From assembly GCA_019914995.1 (NCBI GenBank), contig CM034145.1:3727262-3791261 (forward strand): a stretch of 64,000 nucleotides of DNA, in the 5' to 3' direction. Made by a program: the position numbers and the translations under genes. Under the pieces are notes generated by a model that was not told the DNA's origin, did no database searches, and saw only the letters and a program-made list of their open reading frames with translations. Positions 38,101 to 51,627 of the stretch are shown here, piece by piece (within the stretch, counting starts at the first letter, position 1; the number at the start of each line of letters is the position of its first letter). Source of the DNA: Acanthochlamys bracteata. Taxonomy: Eukaryota; Streptophyta; Magnoliopsida; Pandanales; Velloziaceae.

Positions 38101-39804
38101 CCTAATTTCAATCTGAAATTCACAGTAGAGACAGATGCCTCAAACAAAGGCGTAGGAGCTGTTCTCACACAACAAGGGTGGCCAATAGCATTTTTCAGCA
38201 AGGCACTATCATCCACCGCAATGGCTAAGTCTACTTATGAGAAGGAACTCATGGCACTAGTTCTTGTAGTGCAAAAGTGGAGACCTTACCTCTTAGGACA
38301 GCGATTCACCATCAAAACGGATCACCTAAGTTTGAAGTATCTTCTTGAGCAAAGGCTGTCCACTCCAGACCAACATAAGTGGTTGGTTAAGCTCTTTGGG
38401 TACGATTATGAGATCATCTACCGTTCAGGGACTCAAAACATAGTGGCGGATGCACTATCCCGACGTCCAGAAGCCTCTTTAGCAGCCTTCACCACAATGC
38501 AATATACGTTTTGAGATGATTTTCGAAAGGCATAACAAACAAACCCATTGGTGGTAGAGCTCTGTTAGGCGGCCCTCGACGGTTCACGGCCAGAACTTAA
38601 GGTGGTTGATGGGCTGCTTATGCGAAATGGGAAGTTGTGGGTGCCAAACAGCATCTCTTTGCGTGCACAACTTCTGTTTGAGGCACACAACTCAGCGGAA
38701 GGAGGGCATGGAGATCAGTTCCGCACTTTGAAGAGGATCGCCCAAACCTTCTACTGGCCAGGTATGTCAAAGGGTATCCCACAATATATTGCATCTTGCA
38801 TGACTTGCGCTAAGGCAAAAACGAATCCCTGCGGCTAGCAGGACTTCTGCAGCCCCTACCCATACCCAAAATAGTGTGGTCGGACATATCAATGAATTTC
38901 ATAGAAGGCTTACCCCCCATCAGGAGGAAAGGACGTCATCTTTGTGGTAGTAGATCGCTTATCTAAATATGCCCATTTTATGGCTCTCAACTATTCTTAT
39001 AATGCAGTAGACGTAGCTAGAATCTTCACCAAATAAGTGGTTCGCCTACACGGGTGCCCAACTTCTATCGTATCCGATAGAAACCTAGTGTTTCTTAATA
39101 ATTTTTGGAAGAAATTGCATCGCCTTCAAGGCACGACGCTCCACATGAGCACGGCTTACCATCCACAGACTGATGGACAGATGGAGGTGGTTAATCGAGG
39201 TCTAGAATCATATTTGCGATGCTTCATTGGAGATCACTCTCGCAAGTGGATTCACTGGCTGCATTGGGCAAAATATTTTTATAATACAAGCACTCATTTG
39301 GCAACCAAAACCACTCCGTTTGAGGCCGTTTATGGTAAGACACCTCCCACTATAGTGGCTTGTCCAGCAGGAGGCTGCCTAGCCGACGAACTGTCAGCAC
39401 AATTACGAGAACGAGATGACATTCTCAAGGAGCTGCACTTTCATCTTACCCGAGCACAGAACAGAATGAAGCAGCTGGCCGACAGTCACCAACGAGAGAA
39501 ACACTATCAGCCAGGTGATCGTGTGTTGCTTCGTTTGCAACCCTACCGTCAGAGTTCTGTAGCGGAACGAAAGAATCATAAGCTTCGGAGTCGATACCAC
39601 GGTCCATATGAGGTGCTGGAGGCAGTCGGACCAGTAGCATACTGCCTCAATCTTCCTTCTACTTCCAAGATTCATCCAGTTTTTCATGTGTCTCAACTCA
39701 AAGATGCTAGCAAATTGTCAATGGATCTTTCCAGTTCGCCAGCCTGCACCAAAGTTGCCCCTTATCGGCCACGAGGACGAGGCCGAATTTCAAGGGAAAG
39801 GGAG

Positions 39805-40264
39805 TGATGTGCGTGGCAGGACGTTCACTAGAAAAATTATAGAAGAGCAGCCACGTCGGAAAAGACAACCCAAGAAGAATTGCAGAGCTTGCCCAGGTTG
39901 CATCCAGTAGCAGCTGGATGCAACTGAAATGGCACCCGGGTGCAGCACCCGAGAATAGAGAAGGTTTCGGGTCTGGTGGGCACTTTGGTTTAAGTGTCAA
40001 ATAGTTTAATTAATAAGTTGCTTACAGATTTGAGTTAAGCAACAAGAATTAGAGTTTTAAAAGGAGTCTAGTTATAATAGTTAGTTGTTGAACAGAGTTC
40101 ATAGGTTTTAGAAGTTCTCTTCAAACATGAGTTCTTTTGTAGATGAACTCTTATTAGTATAAATAAAGGATGTAAGCCTTATGAGAGGGGCAGGGAAGAA
40201 ATACAATTAGTTTATTCTAGTAATCTAGTAGCTTAAAAAAATTTCTTTTACCAAAGGTGCATCA
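39805..40264 (+). repeat. 3' LTR of the Reina-like element
   Basis: 460 bp, same ends as the 5' LTR; the same hairpin is at 39897-39924. Confidence 0.92.
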
Positions 40265-41147
40265 CAATGTGTTCTTAATCTGCCTTTAGTTGGTCAATGT
40301 TTTTGTGCTTTGAAGATTACTGTTTATGAGATGTTAGTAATGGAATTATTGAAGATATTGGTATGTTTTTTCATTGGTGGCAGAAGGATTAGATACAAAT
40401 TCCTGCAGAGCGAGTCCGGAAGGAAGCTGTTGATGAGGTCAGGCAGAGCACCCGATGATATCTCCAGTGTTGTGCTCGTGGACAAGGACAGGTCTTTGAT
40501 TAAATTCCCTTGAAATTCTAGTATGTTTGCATTCTATTGTTTAGTATTTTGTGCTGTCATTGATGATGATTGCTTTATCTTGTCTTTCTAGCTGAAAATT
40601 AAAAAGTTGATAATTATTACCAAAGGTGGAAGTTTTGAGCTTTCCGAAAGGTGAAAAACATTTAAATAAGTATGTAAGCGCATTGGATTGTTCAAGATTT
40701 CTAGTATGTTGAGGTATAACAAAAAGTTACTGCTGAAGTTTCTGCTTCTACATTGTATTATTGTTCATCTTACATACAACTATTTAGACTACTTCCAGTT
40801 TAGTGTTCTGCAGTGTTCCTCCACCTGCATATCGCGTGACAATGTAGTACTAAATCGCTTATACCTTTGCAGATCATACCTTAAGTCAGATGCTGTTCTG
40901 AAGATAATAAAGTACCTCGACCTTCCCTTCCCGCAACTCGCTCTCTTTCCGAAATTTATGCTTCTGTAAGTTCCCTCTGCTTAGTACATGATAGTATACA
41001 CTATATCACTGTCCTTGCTGTTCCAACTCTCATATGACTTGAATTGAGTTCTAATGCAGGTTCTTGAGGGATTTTGTATATGACAATGTTGCAAACAATC
41101 GCTACAACATATTTGGACGAACAGACCCTGATTCCTGTGAGATATAA

Positions 41148-42497
41148 GATGGCTTGTTTTGCATTCAGGATCTTCATATTCTTGAGGTCATTGCTGCATG
41201 TGGAACATTAAACGCCTATCTTTTAGAGAAGATATAGGTAGCAAACATCTTCACTTCGTATGCTTTTTCTCAATCATTGTTTGTAAACTTATTCTTGTTA
41301 GTTTGTTCTGAGACAGGTATACAGATGCAGCAAACAAGATATGAACTACTTTCTCAAGCTTTTCTGCACCAAGAAATTGTAGACATACAGCTTTTTATAG
41401 CTTTTGTTTATCTCGATGTTCTTCCTAAAGAAAGCGTCGCTACAAATTTTAGGTCTTGTAATGTTTTCTATCGTGTATACTCTAAAGCAGAAAAAGATGA
41501 GCCTGTGAAGAATCCTATCAATTAACAGTATAATGTTAGAGTCTGCAATGAAGAATTATGTAAGCCTAGCAGCATTGCAGTAAAATGTCAGCCTTTTGTT
41601 CTGTAAATCCTGACACGTAGTGTTAACAGTTGTTACATGAAATTCAAATATCAGAAACTTTTACAAGTTTCTTCCTATATTATCACCTCTGAAAGCTACA
41701 ACAAAGACGGACGGAATGCTCTCGAGCCCTTCAGAGATGTCTTCTATCACTTGAATTCTTCCGTGCTGCAGGCGTTCTACCTTTTGCAGAAATAGCTCTA
41801 CCGTGAAGATTCGTATTGTAAACTAAATCCATGGACATCGTCCATATATCAAATCCTTGAGAAAAACACCTGTTCAGGCTGATTTAAGATCAAGGTTCTT
41901 CTTTTTAGTTGAATGCATCATCAAAGCTAAGTAAGCAATTCGGTTGTGCAGACACCAACAAGGTCTGGAAAAGATATACAAGTATATAGCTTTGTCCTAC
42001 TAACTTAAAAAAAATATTTCAATTTTTTTATAAAAATTACTCTTACTTATCTTTAATTATCAAATAAAAATAATTATCTTATTAATATATTCAAATAAAA
42101 TAAAATTAAATCATTACAATTATTTTTATCTTTACCTGTAATTTATTTTTGTTTAATCTCACTTTTATTTATTTTTATTTAATATTTCTCTATTCAAACG
42201 GATCGTTAAGGAATAACTAGATTTATCAAATCCAATTCTCAATTCCATTTATACTGAAAAGATACTTGGTTGCCTTAGCTAATTCAAATGTAGACGTAAA
42301 CTAAGCATTTTGATTAGTTTTTTGAGAGTTTTCCATTTTAACGAAACAATGCATATCAATTCATGAATATTTGTAACAAATATCCGTAATCGGTGATTTG
42401 AATCTATTCGGTTACTCTTTGATATTTTAAAGACAAAACAAATCCGAAATTTAAAAATGAAACAGAAGTAAAATAAAAATAAAAAACAAAAAACTTA
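41148..42497. other. 3' flank of the DCC pseudogene and AT-rich spacer
   Basis: The first few hundred bases probably include the old 3' untranslated region. No further exon was found. The stretch 42000-42200 is very AT-rich. Confidence 0.45.
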
Positions 42498-43334
42498 GAG
42501 GTGGCAATATATAACCCGATCCACTTAATCAGGATTAGGATTAGAAAGTTTGATCCGTATAAATATATGGATTGGATTAGAGTTAAATGAATTGGACCCG
42601 TTATTAAATAATTCGATCCGAGTTAATCTGAAATTGACTCATAAATCCGAATTATCATATCTCGAAGGAATAATATTTGATTTTTCCTTTCCGTATATTA
42701 AAATATTAATAATAAAAATAATCAATAATAATAATTTATAAATTATTAAATTATATAATATTTATAATTAATTATTATTTTATATTTTAGTAAAATAGTG
42801 TAAGATGAGAATTATAATATTATCGAAAGTATTACTATGTAGGTATTTCTGTAATAATAAATTTGAATTTCGTATAAAAGTTTTTAATAAAATTTTGTTC
42901 GATAGCTATATTTATCAAAAATTTTATCAAAATTATTAATATATATTTATAATAATAAAATTTCAGCTATCAACACATATTTTCAAAAATAAAAATAAAA
43001 ATAAACTTTTTTTGGATATTTTAAAAATCGATGACGATATTAAAAAATATACATTTTGACGAATATTTATTATATCTTATTATTAAGAATATCGTGCACT
43101 TTCATTACAACTGATCTTATAATTTCGCTGAATTTTAAAAATATAAAATTAAAAATTAATTTTAATTATTAAATAGATTAACTTAAATTTGATCCAATTA
43201 TTAATAGGTTAAATTAGAATTAGACAATTTTAATTCATATAAATTTATAGATTGAGATAGAATTAAACAAATTTGATGTGATTATTAAATAAATTGATGC
43301 GAAAACTACCGACGAATTTAAATTGCCACCATTA
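42498..43334. mobile_element. AT-rich TIR element with 10-bp flanking repeats
   Basis: The ends are inverted: GAGGTGGCAATATATAACCC at the left; the right end in reverse complement reads TAATGGTGGCAATTTAAATTCG. Both sides are flanked by AAAAAACTTA (42488-42497 and 43335-43344). A 10-bp duplication suits a Mutator-like MITE. The interior repeats ATTAAATAATTCGAT-type motifs and has no open frame of note. Confidence 0.6.
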
Positions 43335-43783
43335 AAAAAACTTACTTGAAATTTGAAACTTTTTTACCGATAAAATTAACAAAACCAAAATCATTTTAAC
43401 AAAAACAAGAAACCTTTCTTAACCAGTTTTAAAATTTCTAATAGGAAAATAATAAACGATATTATAAAATAAATCACCGGAGCATCGTCTAGGTCGCCGG
43501 AATAGCGGCAACAAAAGGCCGAGCAACTTTCTCTAAATTTATTTTTTCTGTTTCTGTTGCATCTTTCAACTGTATCTTTGTTTTATTTAAGTTTTTTTGT
43601 TTGAACGTATAAGAAAGGAAACTAGATTATGCTTTTGTAGTTCAACCAACTACTCAAAAGATCAGTCGGTCTGAAATTTACAGCTTCAAGTTAGTCAAAA
43701 TGATAAAACCATAACATTTACATTCTGCAAATAAGAAACATGAAAACAAGAACTGATTATTAAAAAGAAGTACACAAACTTCC
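43335..43783. other. Spacer, presumed 3' flank of the small gene at 43784
   Basis: No gene recognised; there is a short GC-richer patch near 43480-43530. Confidence 0.4.
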
Positions 43784-44104
43784 TTACAACTGTTGCGGGA
43801 CAAAGATTGCGGTGCTCCCTGCAGCATGCCCAGCTGAAGAAGACGGTGGCAAAGGAGCGTTGCCGAGCTGGTCCAAAACTAGCCGAAGAGCTCTGTGGAA
43901 TCTCTGCCGTCCGTTTCGATCATCAACGGCAACGATGCGTTGGAGACGGAACGCGAAGAGTACTGTCCTGTGGAGCATTGTGCAAACTCCGGGGAGCTCG
44001 CGGGCGAGCGGAAGGCAGAGGTTGAACGGCAACAGCAGTGGTGACATACGGAGCAAGTGGAGCAGCGGCGCTTTCACCGCTACCAGCACCAAGTGCAGAG
44101 GCAT
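43784..44104 (-). CDS. Small conserved protein of unknown function, paralogue 2
   Basis: A 106-aa single-exon frame on the minus strand, ATG at 44104. It is the second copy of the protein at 23670-23948, on the same strand 20 kb away. It shares MPLHLV, KAPLLHLL-type, SPLLLPFNLCLPLARE-type and FAFRLQRI blocks, and extends 14-15 residues further at the C-terminus (PPSSSAGHAAG, ending VPQQL). Codon third positions here are GC-rich, unlike paralogue 1, yet the protein is kept; this is the main evidence that the frame is real. A TATA-like CATATATG lies about 110 nt upstream, as in paralogue 1. Function, location and partners are unknown; a mitochondrial or membrane role is only a guess from the hydrophobic N-terminus. 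Confidence 0.65.
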   Translation of the reverse strand: MPLHLVLVAVKAPLLHLLRMSPLLLPFNLCLPLARELPGVCTMLHRTVLFAFRLQRIVAVDDRNGRQRFHRALRLVLDQLGNAPLPPSSSAGHAAGSTAIFVPQQL

Positions 44105-47100
44105 TACTTTAGTTTATTTTGCTTCTTGGTCTTGTTCAGATCCTCTCCTTCAGGTTCTCTTTCAGTCGCTGTTGCTTACTTGCTTCTCTTAAATTTTCTC
44201 CTCCCATGTTACATATATGTCATATCTTCAGGAAAAATACATCCAGTTTTAGTTGTGTTTGATAATAATTATAAAACTTTTTATTTTAATAATATATTTT
44301 GTGATAAATTTTTTATAATACTTTAAAATTTTTTAAATAAATTGTTTAAAATTTTTATTTAAATCAATATTCGTTAAAAAGTTTCATAATTTTTAATTTT
44401 TTATTTAAATATTCCCGCAACCTTTTCCTTATTCTATTTCAAGGACTCCAAGACTTTACTTCACTAGAATTAAGTTTGTTTTTTTCCTTTTTCTTCTACC
44501 CTCTTTTAATTTTGTTTGAGTATGTGTTTCCAGCTTAAAATGATTAAGGATTTATTTGGTAGAACTAAAAGTTTAGAGTTTAAATCCTCCGGTCTTTTAT
44601 AATATTTTTGTAACTTTTTAACACCTCAAATCTATTAAAAATGCTAACTAACGTCTATCAATTGCAAAGTTTCAACTGTTAAATGGTTGTAGTCTACTCT
44701 ATAGTTTTGTTCACGTCTCTAAAAGAAACCCAAGTGTTTAACTAATGCTCACTTAAACTAGATAAATTAAGTGAACAGATTTAGACTTCCGATGATAAAG
44801 TGGATTTTAGATCGTTTTGACTAAAACTTCAAATTTTAATTTTTAACTTATTTTAATATAAAATAAATAAAAGTTTATATAAACTTTTTAAATTCAACTT
44901 TAAAATTTTATATTAATATAAAATTCCATACTTTATTAAATATTTTTAAGTTTTAATTTTTTTTATTTATTTTAAGTTTATCCCCTAGATAAAGTGGATC
45001 TTAGACTGCGACATGAAAACTCTAGAAATAGCTAGTGGAGTGGTGTGTTCCGCACTGTCTTTTTCTTGTGACCTCCTTGCAAGGTTAGGCCACAAAGAAA
45101 ATACGCATTCCCAATTCAGCATCTGAAATGTTATCTTAAATTCTTGTGATTTATTTTATAAGAAATTTAAATTCATTTTTTATTGAATTACAAATTATTT
45201 TGTTGTTTTGGTGAGAGGCAGATGCGTTGTGGAATATAATAAGTAGTATTTCCAATTTTGCTATCTCGTGGCAAAAAAGACTATCTTAGACGATGAGTGC
45301 AACTTATTTGCAAACTATCTAACAAAAGGCAGAGAAATTTAAAGTGCGTTTAGAAGTACCTATACAATAAAATTTTTAGAATTAAAAATATTTTTACTTT
45401 TTTTAAAAATTATGTTTTATTTTTTTAATTTTAAAAAAAATAAAAAAATATATAATAAAAAATTCACTACGTAAACTTTTTTTATTTTAAAATTTTTAAA
45501 TAAAATTTTTAAATATTTATAAAATATATATTAAAAAATATAAAATTAAAAATTAAAAAAAATATTTAAAAATGCAATCTTAAACGCAACCTAACATTAT
45601 CAATCTATCTAATATTATCTAATATTGCAAGCAATTTTCGTACCAAACGTTTTGCCATTTCACTGATGGGTCTGTAACTGCGCAACATAATTTTGTGAGG
45701 CTACGTCTGAATTAATTGTTTATAGAATGGCCAGAAAAGACAAAACTAATCAATTCAACTTTTCCTTTTAAGATGGATAATGATGCAGGGCATCAAACTT
45801 CAGCATCAAAACAAAGTGGAGCAGGTGGACCTACTAATACGTTTATAATCATTTTAAATATTTAAATCAGTAAAAATCACTGATATTTAAATAGTTTGTA
45901 TAATTTTGTTATTTTTGTCGGGAAAGAACATGTACATATTTAAGAAAGCTCTGTGGGTGTTTTTAAAAAAAATATTTCTACAATAAAAAAATATTTGAAG
46001 TAATTAAAATATTAACTTTTTAAATAATAATATAAATGTATTAAAATTTATTTATGTAAATTTTTTAACAGAATTTATAAAATTTATACGAAGTTTTAAA
46101 AAATATTAAATAAAATATAAAAGTTTAGCAAAAATGTACATAAGTGTTTTTCCCCCAACAAATTTCATTTTTTTCTTCAAATTTATAATAATAAAAAAGA
46201 ATCAGATATTTTTTTTCGAAGTCAATCATAACAAAGATTTACGTGTCTACTCACAAAATGTAATTCAAAACAAACAAATAAGTTTTAATAATTCATTATA
46301 TTTATTAAATTAATTAAAGTATGGTATGTGAATCTACGAGTCTTTCTCTGAACTTATCCTCGTTGCAACATCTTTCAATTTAAATATCGATATTCATGCC
46401 TTAAGTCTTAACCGCCGTTTGGAAGTTCATTTGGAGCAGTTCAAAAGTTTTTTTATATACTTTTTAATAAACTTAATATAATATTTATTTTATTAAAAAG
46501 TTATAAATATATATTATAAAATTTTAACACTATTTATTTAAAAAAATTTATTCTTCATAATCAGTTTTTTAATTCAGTTCTATTTGATACAGTAAAATAT
46601 AATTTGTGCCTTTCTCTAAAAATTAGAAATGAAAATTAAATTTTATTTGTTTTAATATAGTCAGAAATAAAAGTGGCTTTTAGTAAAAGTTAATTTTTGA
46701 ACCAAAATTCTAGTCACTGGAAGCGAAATTTAATATAATATATTAAAATTACTGGAACTTACTTTTCTGCATAAAGAAATTAATTCTGTAATACAAATAC
46801 ATTTTCTTCATATATATCAGACAGCAATTAACGTATATTACACGCATGCTTCATTTGAGAGCTATGAATATTATAAAATAATTTGTTGAAAAGTAACTTA
46901 CTTTGTCATGCTAGTATCTCAATAATGCTGTTGAAAGTAGCTCAATTTTTTTATATTTATTTTAATTGAAAGTATTATTAATTTTTATCTAGTGAAAATA
47001 ATACTTTTAATCAAAAGTAAATCTTAATTTGAAAAATAATACAGCCATATTGAAGAATATTTAATATCAACCGGCGCCTTAATTGTAACACAACAAAAGG

Positions 47101-47737
47101 AGTTGTTTAGAAATATTATTGTAAAAGTTTTTTTCTAAAAGTAAAAAATATTTTGATATTTCTTAAATAAATTATATTTTATTGACTTAAATAAATAATT
47201 AATTAAATAATGATATCTCAAGAAGTAATTATTATTTTATTTTTAATTAAAAACATATTTAAGGATTTAACAGAAAATAAAAAATAAAAAATTGAAATTA
47301 AAAAAAAGTAATTCCAAATATTCCTAAAATTTTAAGAAGAAAAACTGAGAAAAAACTGTTTGACTAGATACAAGTAATTCGTTATAGAAAATAAAATTTA
47401 GTTTATTTATCTTAGGTTAACTATACATTAAATTATAATTTTTAGTTCTTTATCTTAAGTTAGTTATATAGTTCTTACGATAAATAAATCGCCTCACCTG
47501 AGAATTCGACTCATCCGAGGCGAGGCAAGGGAAGCTTGTTGACATCCAGCACCAACTTTTAAAAAAGAATTTTATTTTACACAATCTCAGTATTTCTACA
47601 GTATACACGAAGCTAATACAATCCTAAATTTTATACCTCCATTAAAACCACCACAAATCGCAGAGTTTAAAATTCAATCCGAATAGATTAGTAGTATAAC
47701 TTATTGGCTTTCCATCTGATCACAGAAATTATACGCT
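44105..47737. other. Long AT-rich spacer with decayed MITEs
   Basis: 3.6 kb without a recognised gene. Weak MITE-like stretches with inverted ends occur at about 45342-45595 (GTGCGTTTA at the left, TAAACGCAACC at the right) and 45950-46160 (GGGTGTTT at the left). All are non-coding and diverged. Confidence 0.45.
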
Positions 47738-48715
47738 CTGTTTGGATATACTAAAATTTTTATATTTTTAAAATAAAATTATTTTAGAGTATTATAAACA
47801 GCTGTGGAGCTTTTGTTATAAAAGAAATTTTATACTGAAAATATTTGAATAAATTTTTACTGTATCGTATTTTTTAATACTAAAAATTAAATTAAGTATT
47901 TTGCTAAACTGATACTTATTTATATATGAATATATAATAACTAAAATATCCTTAAATATACAGTAATTAATATATTATAAAATTTTAATTCTTATTTATT
48001 TATTTATTTATATTTAATATTTAATAACTACTTATATCAATATTTATAAATTTATTAAATTAAGTACTTTTTATTTATTTATTTATATTTAATATTTAAT
48101 ATTTACTTATATTAATATTTATAAATTTTATTAAATTTTTCTTTGTATCATATTTTTTAATTTGAAAGTTAAATTAGTATTTGCTAAGTTTATACTTATT
48201 TCTATATATGAAATATATAATGACTGAAATATCTTTAAATATACAAAGAATTGATATATTATAAAATTTTAATTCTTATTTATTTATTTATATTTAATAT
48301 TTAATATTTAATATCTACTTATATCAATATTTATAAATTTATTAACAAATTATATTATTATTATAAATCAATAATTAATTTAAATAATATTTATTATACA
48401 ATTATTATTATTATATTAAATTTGAAAAATATATTTAAATAATTATCAAAAGTTTTTTATATTATATTTATAATTTAGTATTATTACTGTAAATTAATAA
48501 AATAATTTTAAAATGTATTTAAATCTATAAAAATTATAGATTTTATTGTTATAGTATAAAATTATTAAATAAATATTGATCAATTAATAAGTCAATTATT
48601 AATAATATCAGACAAATTTTAATATAACTATTATATGTTCATACATATTATAGTAAAATAAAATACATTCATAATATCAAATAAAAATACAACATTTATA
48701 ATAAATAAACAATGG
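47738..48715 (+). repeat. AT-rich MITE-like repeat with internal 283-bp duplication
   Basis: Begins CTCTGTTTGGATATAC. The block starting TGTATCGTATTTTTTAAT at 47861 recurs at 48144 (TGTATCATATTTTTTAAT), giving a tandem period of about 283 bp. A related sequence in opposite orientation lies at 61620-62212. Non-coding. Confidence 0.5.
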
Positions 48716-48885
48716 ATTTGGAAATTTGGATCCTTATTATCCTTGCTGGATAAGATTAGAAAAGTTTCATCAGCTCTCACGAATTATTTGTACAGCAGTT
48801 TGCTTTGAGTTTTCTCGCACAGCTCACTCAAATCACTACCGCGCAGGGAACCTCTTTCAGCAACAATCTTGTTATCTAGCTAGAA

Positions 48886-49691
<806 letters not shown>

Positions 49692-49713
49692 AAAGGGTTT
49701 CTTCTTTTCTTTC

Positions 49714-49991
49714 TCATTGTCTAGTGTACTCTAGACGACCTCCGGTATCTTCAAATACCGAATCTTCAACCTCAGTCGAGCACCTTGAAACGATATCAGA
49801 TAACGCCACGTCGTCAATCGACTCCGCCCGCCGATCGCATTTGAGCACGAATTTAGCGACGAAATCGAACCTACTAAGCAGGCTAGGAGCACCAGCAGCT
49901 AAAGTAGCACAAGCATCAAGAGAAAGCCGGCGACAGCTTTGTCCTTCAATAACCAACCATCGGTGACAAACAATTACTGCTTCTGCGCCAC
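49714..49991 (-). pseudogene. F-box/LRR protein fragment (SKIP2/VIER type)
   Basis: Minus-strand translation reads VCHRWLVIEGQS, RRLSLDACATLAAGAPSLL, SRFDFVAKFVLKCDRRAESI and DDVALSDIVSRC. This matches the region after the F-box in plant SKIP2/VIER-type F-box LRR proteins (VCRRWL, LSL, SRFD, KCDRRSxSI), which recruit substrates to SCF ubiquitin ligases. The F-box itself and the LRR array are missing; the frame ends at a stop after about 80 codons. It lies 22 bp from the end of the LHCB1 pseudogene on the opposite strand. Confidence 0.7.
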
Positions 49992-51627
49992 CGCTTCTGC
50001 TTTAATGCTACCGCGACTGCGAGAAAACAGAAACAATTACTTCTGCTTCTGACCCTGCTTCAATGCTTCAAATAAAACAGAAAAAATCAGTGTCGGAGAA
50101 GCAAATCGCTGCTGTGGGAGAAGGATCGCGGCTGCGAGAGAGAGCGACAGAGTGGGAGGAGAGAAATGAGAGAAAACGAGTGGTGTGGGTGTGGTAGAAG
50201 ATATATCTATCTCTGTAATTTAGCAAACTAATAACGGGCAAATACGTCATTCGAAATTGATGCTTTTATTTTTGTTTATTAAAAATTGCTTAAAGCGACT
50301 TAAAAATATTTCATACCAAAAACGATATTTTTACTGTGCTTTATTGAAGCCATAATAATATATAAATTTTGAGAAGGATCCACAAAGTGCTTGTCGATAG
50401 ATGTTCTTCTATCCACGTACGATTTTCTAAATATTTGTATGCATGATGCAAGAACCACAATAATAGATCATTCAAGAAGTTTATAACACATCGATGTCTT
50501 TTCTACTTTTCGAAATAAGAAAGTTGATAAGGGCATATTTCAGTTTCACGAAAATAAAGTTCAGCAAAAACAAACTTATAAAAGTAAAGTTTTTTAAAAT
50601 CAAGTTAAGTTTATAAGAAGATTATCCGTATGTTGACTCCAGGATCTTCTTCAATAGAGAAAATGCCAAGTTTGAACCAGTTTACCACACATAAAGATGA
50701 AGACGATGGTCTCAATGAACTGACTAATATCACATAAGCTTAATGAACCACGCCTTTACTTCTTTTTTTCTTTTTCTTTTATATTTTAAAAAATAGCTGA
50801 ATTTTGAGGACATGTAAAAGTATTTATAAAAGAAAACTTTTTCAAATATATAAAATTTTTAAAATATTTTAAAAAATAAGTTTGACTTTTAAAAAATAGT
50901 ATTAATAATAAAATGTATAACATACAATTTTATTATATTTTTATAATATTTAAATAAATTTTATAAATAGTATAAAATATTTATTTGAAAAAAGGAAAAT
51001 AAAAGTTACGATGAAATGCTTTCCAAAGGCACTACCAAATGATGCCTATATCAGAGTTGAACCAAAGTTTCGTGACGGTGGTAACTAGTTTACTAACACT
51101 TCTAACTCATTTTTTCTTCGAAATTTACATTCAACTCGCATTGAAATTAAAACAAAATCACAATGACTATACTCAATATTTCCAGTGAAAAAATCCACTT
51201 TCAACCTTATTTTTAATAAAAAGTAAATATAAAGACTCAACTCAATTTCGAACTTCAACTTTTAAGTAATTATGTTTTGAAAACTCAGTTCGAAAAAAAT
51301 TAGTATAGAGTAAAATAAACATGCCTTTGTAGCGTGAATCATTATTTGAAAGTTGCTTACAAAGTGATCTTATTTAAAAAAAATTTCAAAATCGAGTTCA
51401 GCTTTTTATATTAGTAGTGTTTGGATAAAGTTTTAAAGGTGACTTAAAAATTGGTTATTTTGTTTGATTATATTTACAAAAACTTCGGATGTAATTTATA
51501 AGTCCAATTTTGTGTTGATTATTATGAAAGCAAATAATTTAAAATAACTTAAATACTTTAATTATTAATTTATTTACAATCAATTACTATATATATGACA
51601 AAATATAGGGACATATTATTTTAAAAC
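49992..51627. other. Flank of the F-box fragment and AT-rich spacer
   Basis: From 50080 to 50210 the minus strand looks like a CT-rich 5' leader. At about 50205-50250 its upstream part (TTTGCCCGTTATTAGTTTGC on the minus strand) resembles the leader module at 58.7, 59.5 and 62.3 kb. Beyond 50360 the sequence is AT-rich spacer without a gene. Confidence 0.4.

Larger units (their letters stand above)
34649..40264 (+). mobile_element. Ty3/gypsy chromovirus, Reina-like, nearly full length
   Basis: 5.6 kb with LTRs at both ends, a primer-binding site TGGTACCAGAGC at 35111 and a polypurine tract at 39791-39804. Parts in order: gag about 35130-36350 with a degenerate zinc knuckle near 36450-36510, protease near 36660-36900 (LIDSGSTHNFIS), RT 37300-37850, RNase H 38060-38510, integrase zinc domain near 38690-38830, integrase core to about 39340 and a C-terminal part to 39800. 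Flanking 5-mers CATTG and CAATG match at four of five bases. The pol order and RPYRYP-type RT entry fit the Reina lineage; no clear chromodomain was seen. The coding region is broken in about half a dozen to eight places. The LTRs are about 95% alike (about 20 differences by eye), suggesting an insertion one to a few million years old. Confidence 0.92.
34271..41147 (+). pseudogene. DCC-family thiol-disulfide oxidoreductase (DUF393), damaged and interrupted
   Basis: Five exon pieces in order: a first-exon end (DDEFFIKDFRPVMLFDG, to 34319, GT donor), a short exon 34597-34632, then 40384-40491 (RIRYKFLQSESGRKLL, APDDISSVVLVDKD), 40873-40965 (SYLKSDAVLKIIKYLDLPF) and 41060-41147 (RDFVYDNVANNRYNIFGR, stop). 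The last three have clean GT/AG borders and agree in phase. They match plant DCC proteins, organelle-type oxidoreductases with an N-terminal CxxC. Here the motif reads VCNLF, so the second cysteine is lost, the rest of that exon is unrecognisable, and no ATG lies in frame with the first exon. A Reina-like retrotransposon occupies the intron between exons 2 and 3. Most likely a pseudogene with a well-preserved 3' half. Confidence 0.8.

Noticed and set aside
43807-44326. Plus-strand open frames over the small gene at 43784-44104
   Set aside because: They have no counterpart at the paralogue 23670-23948, where the plus strand is full of stops, while the minus frame is conserved.
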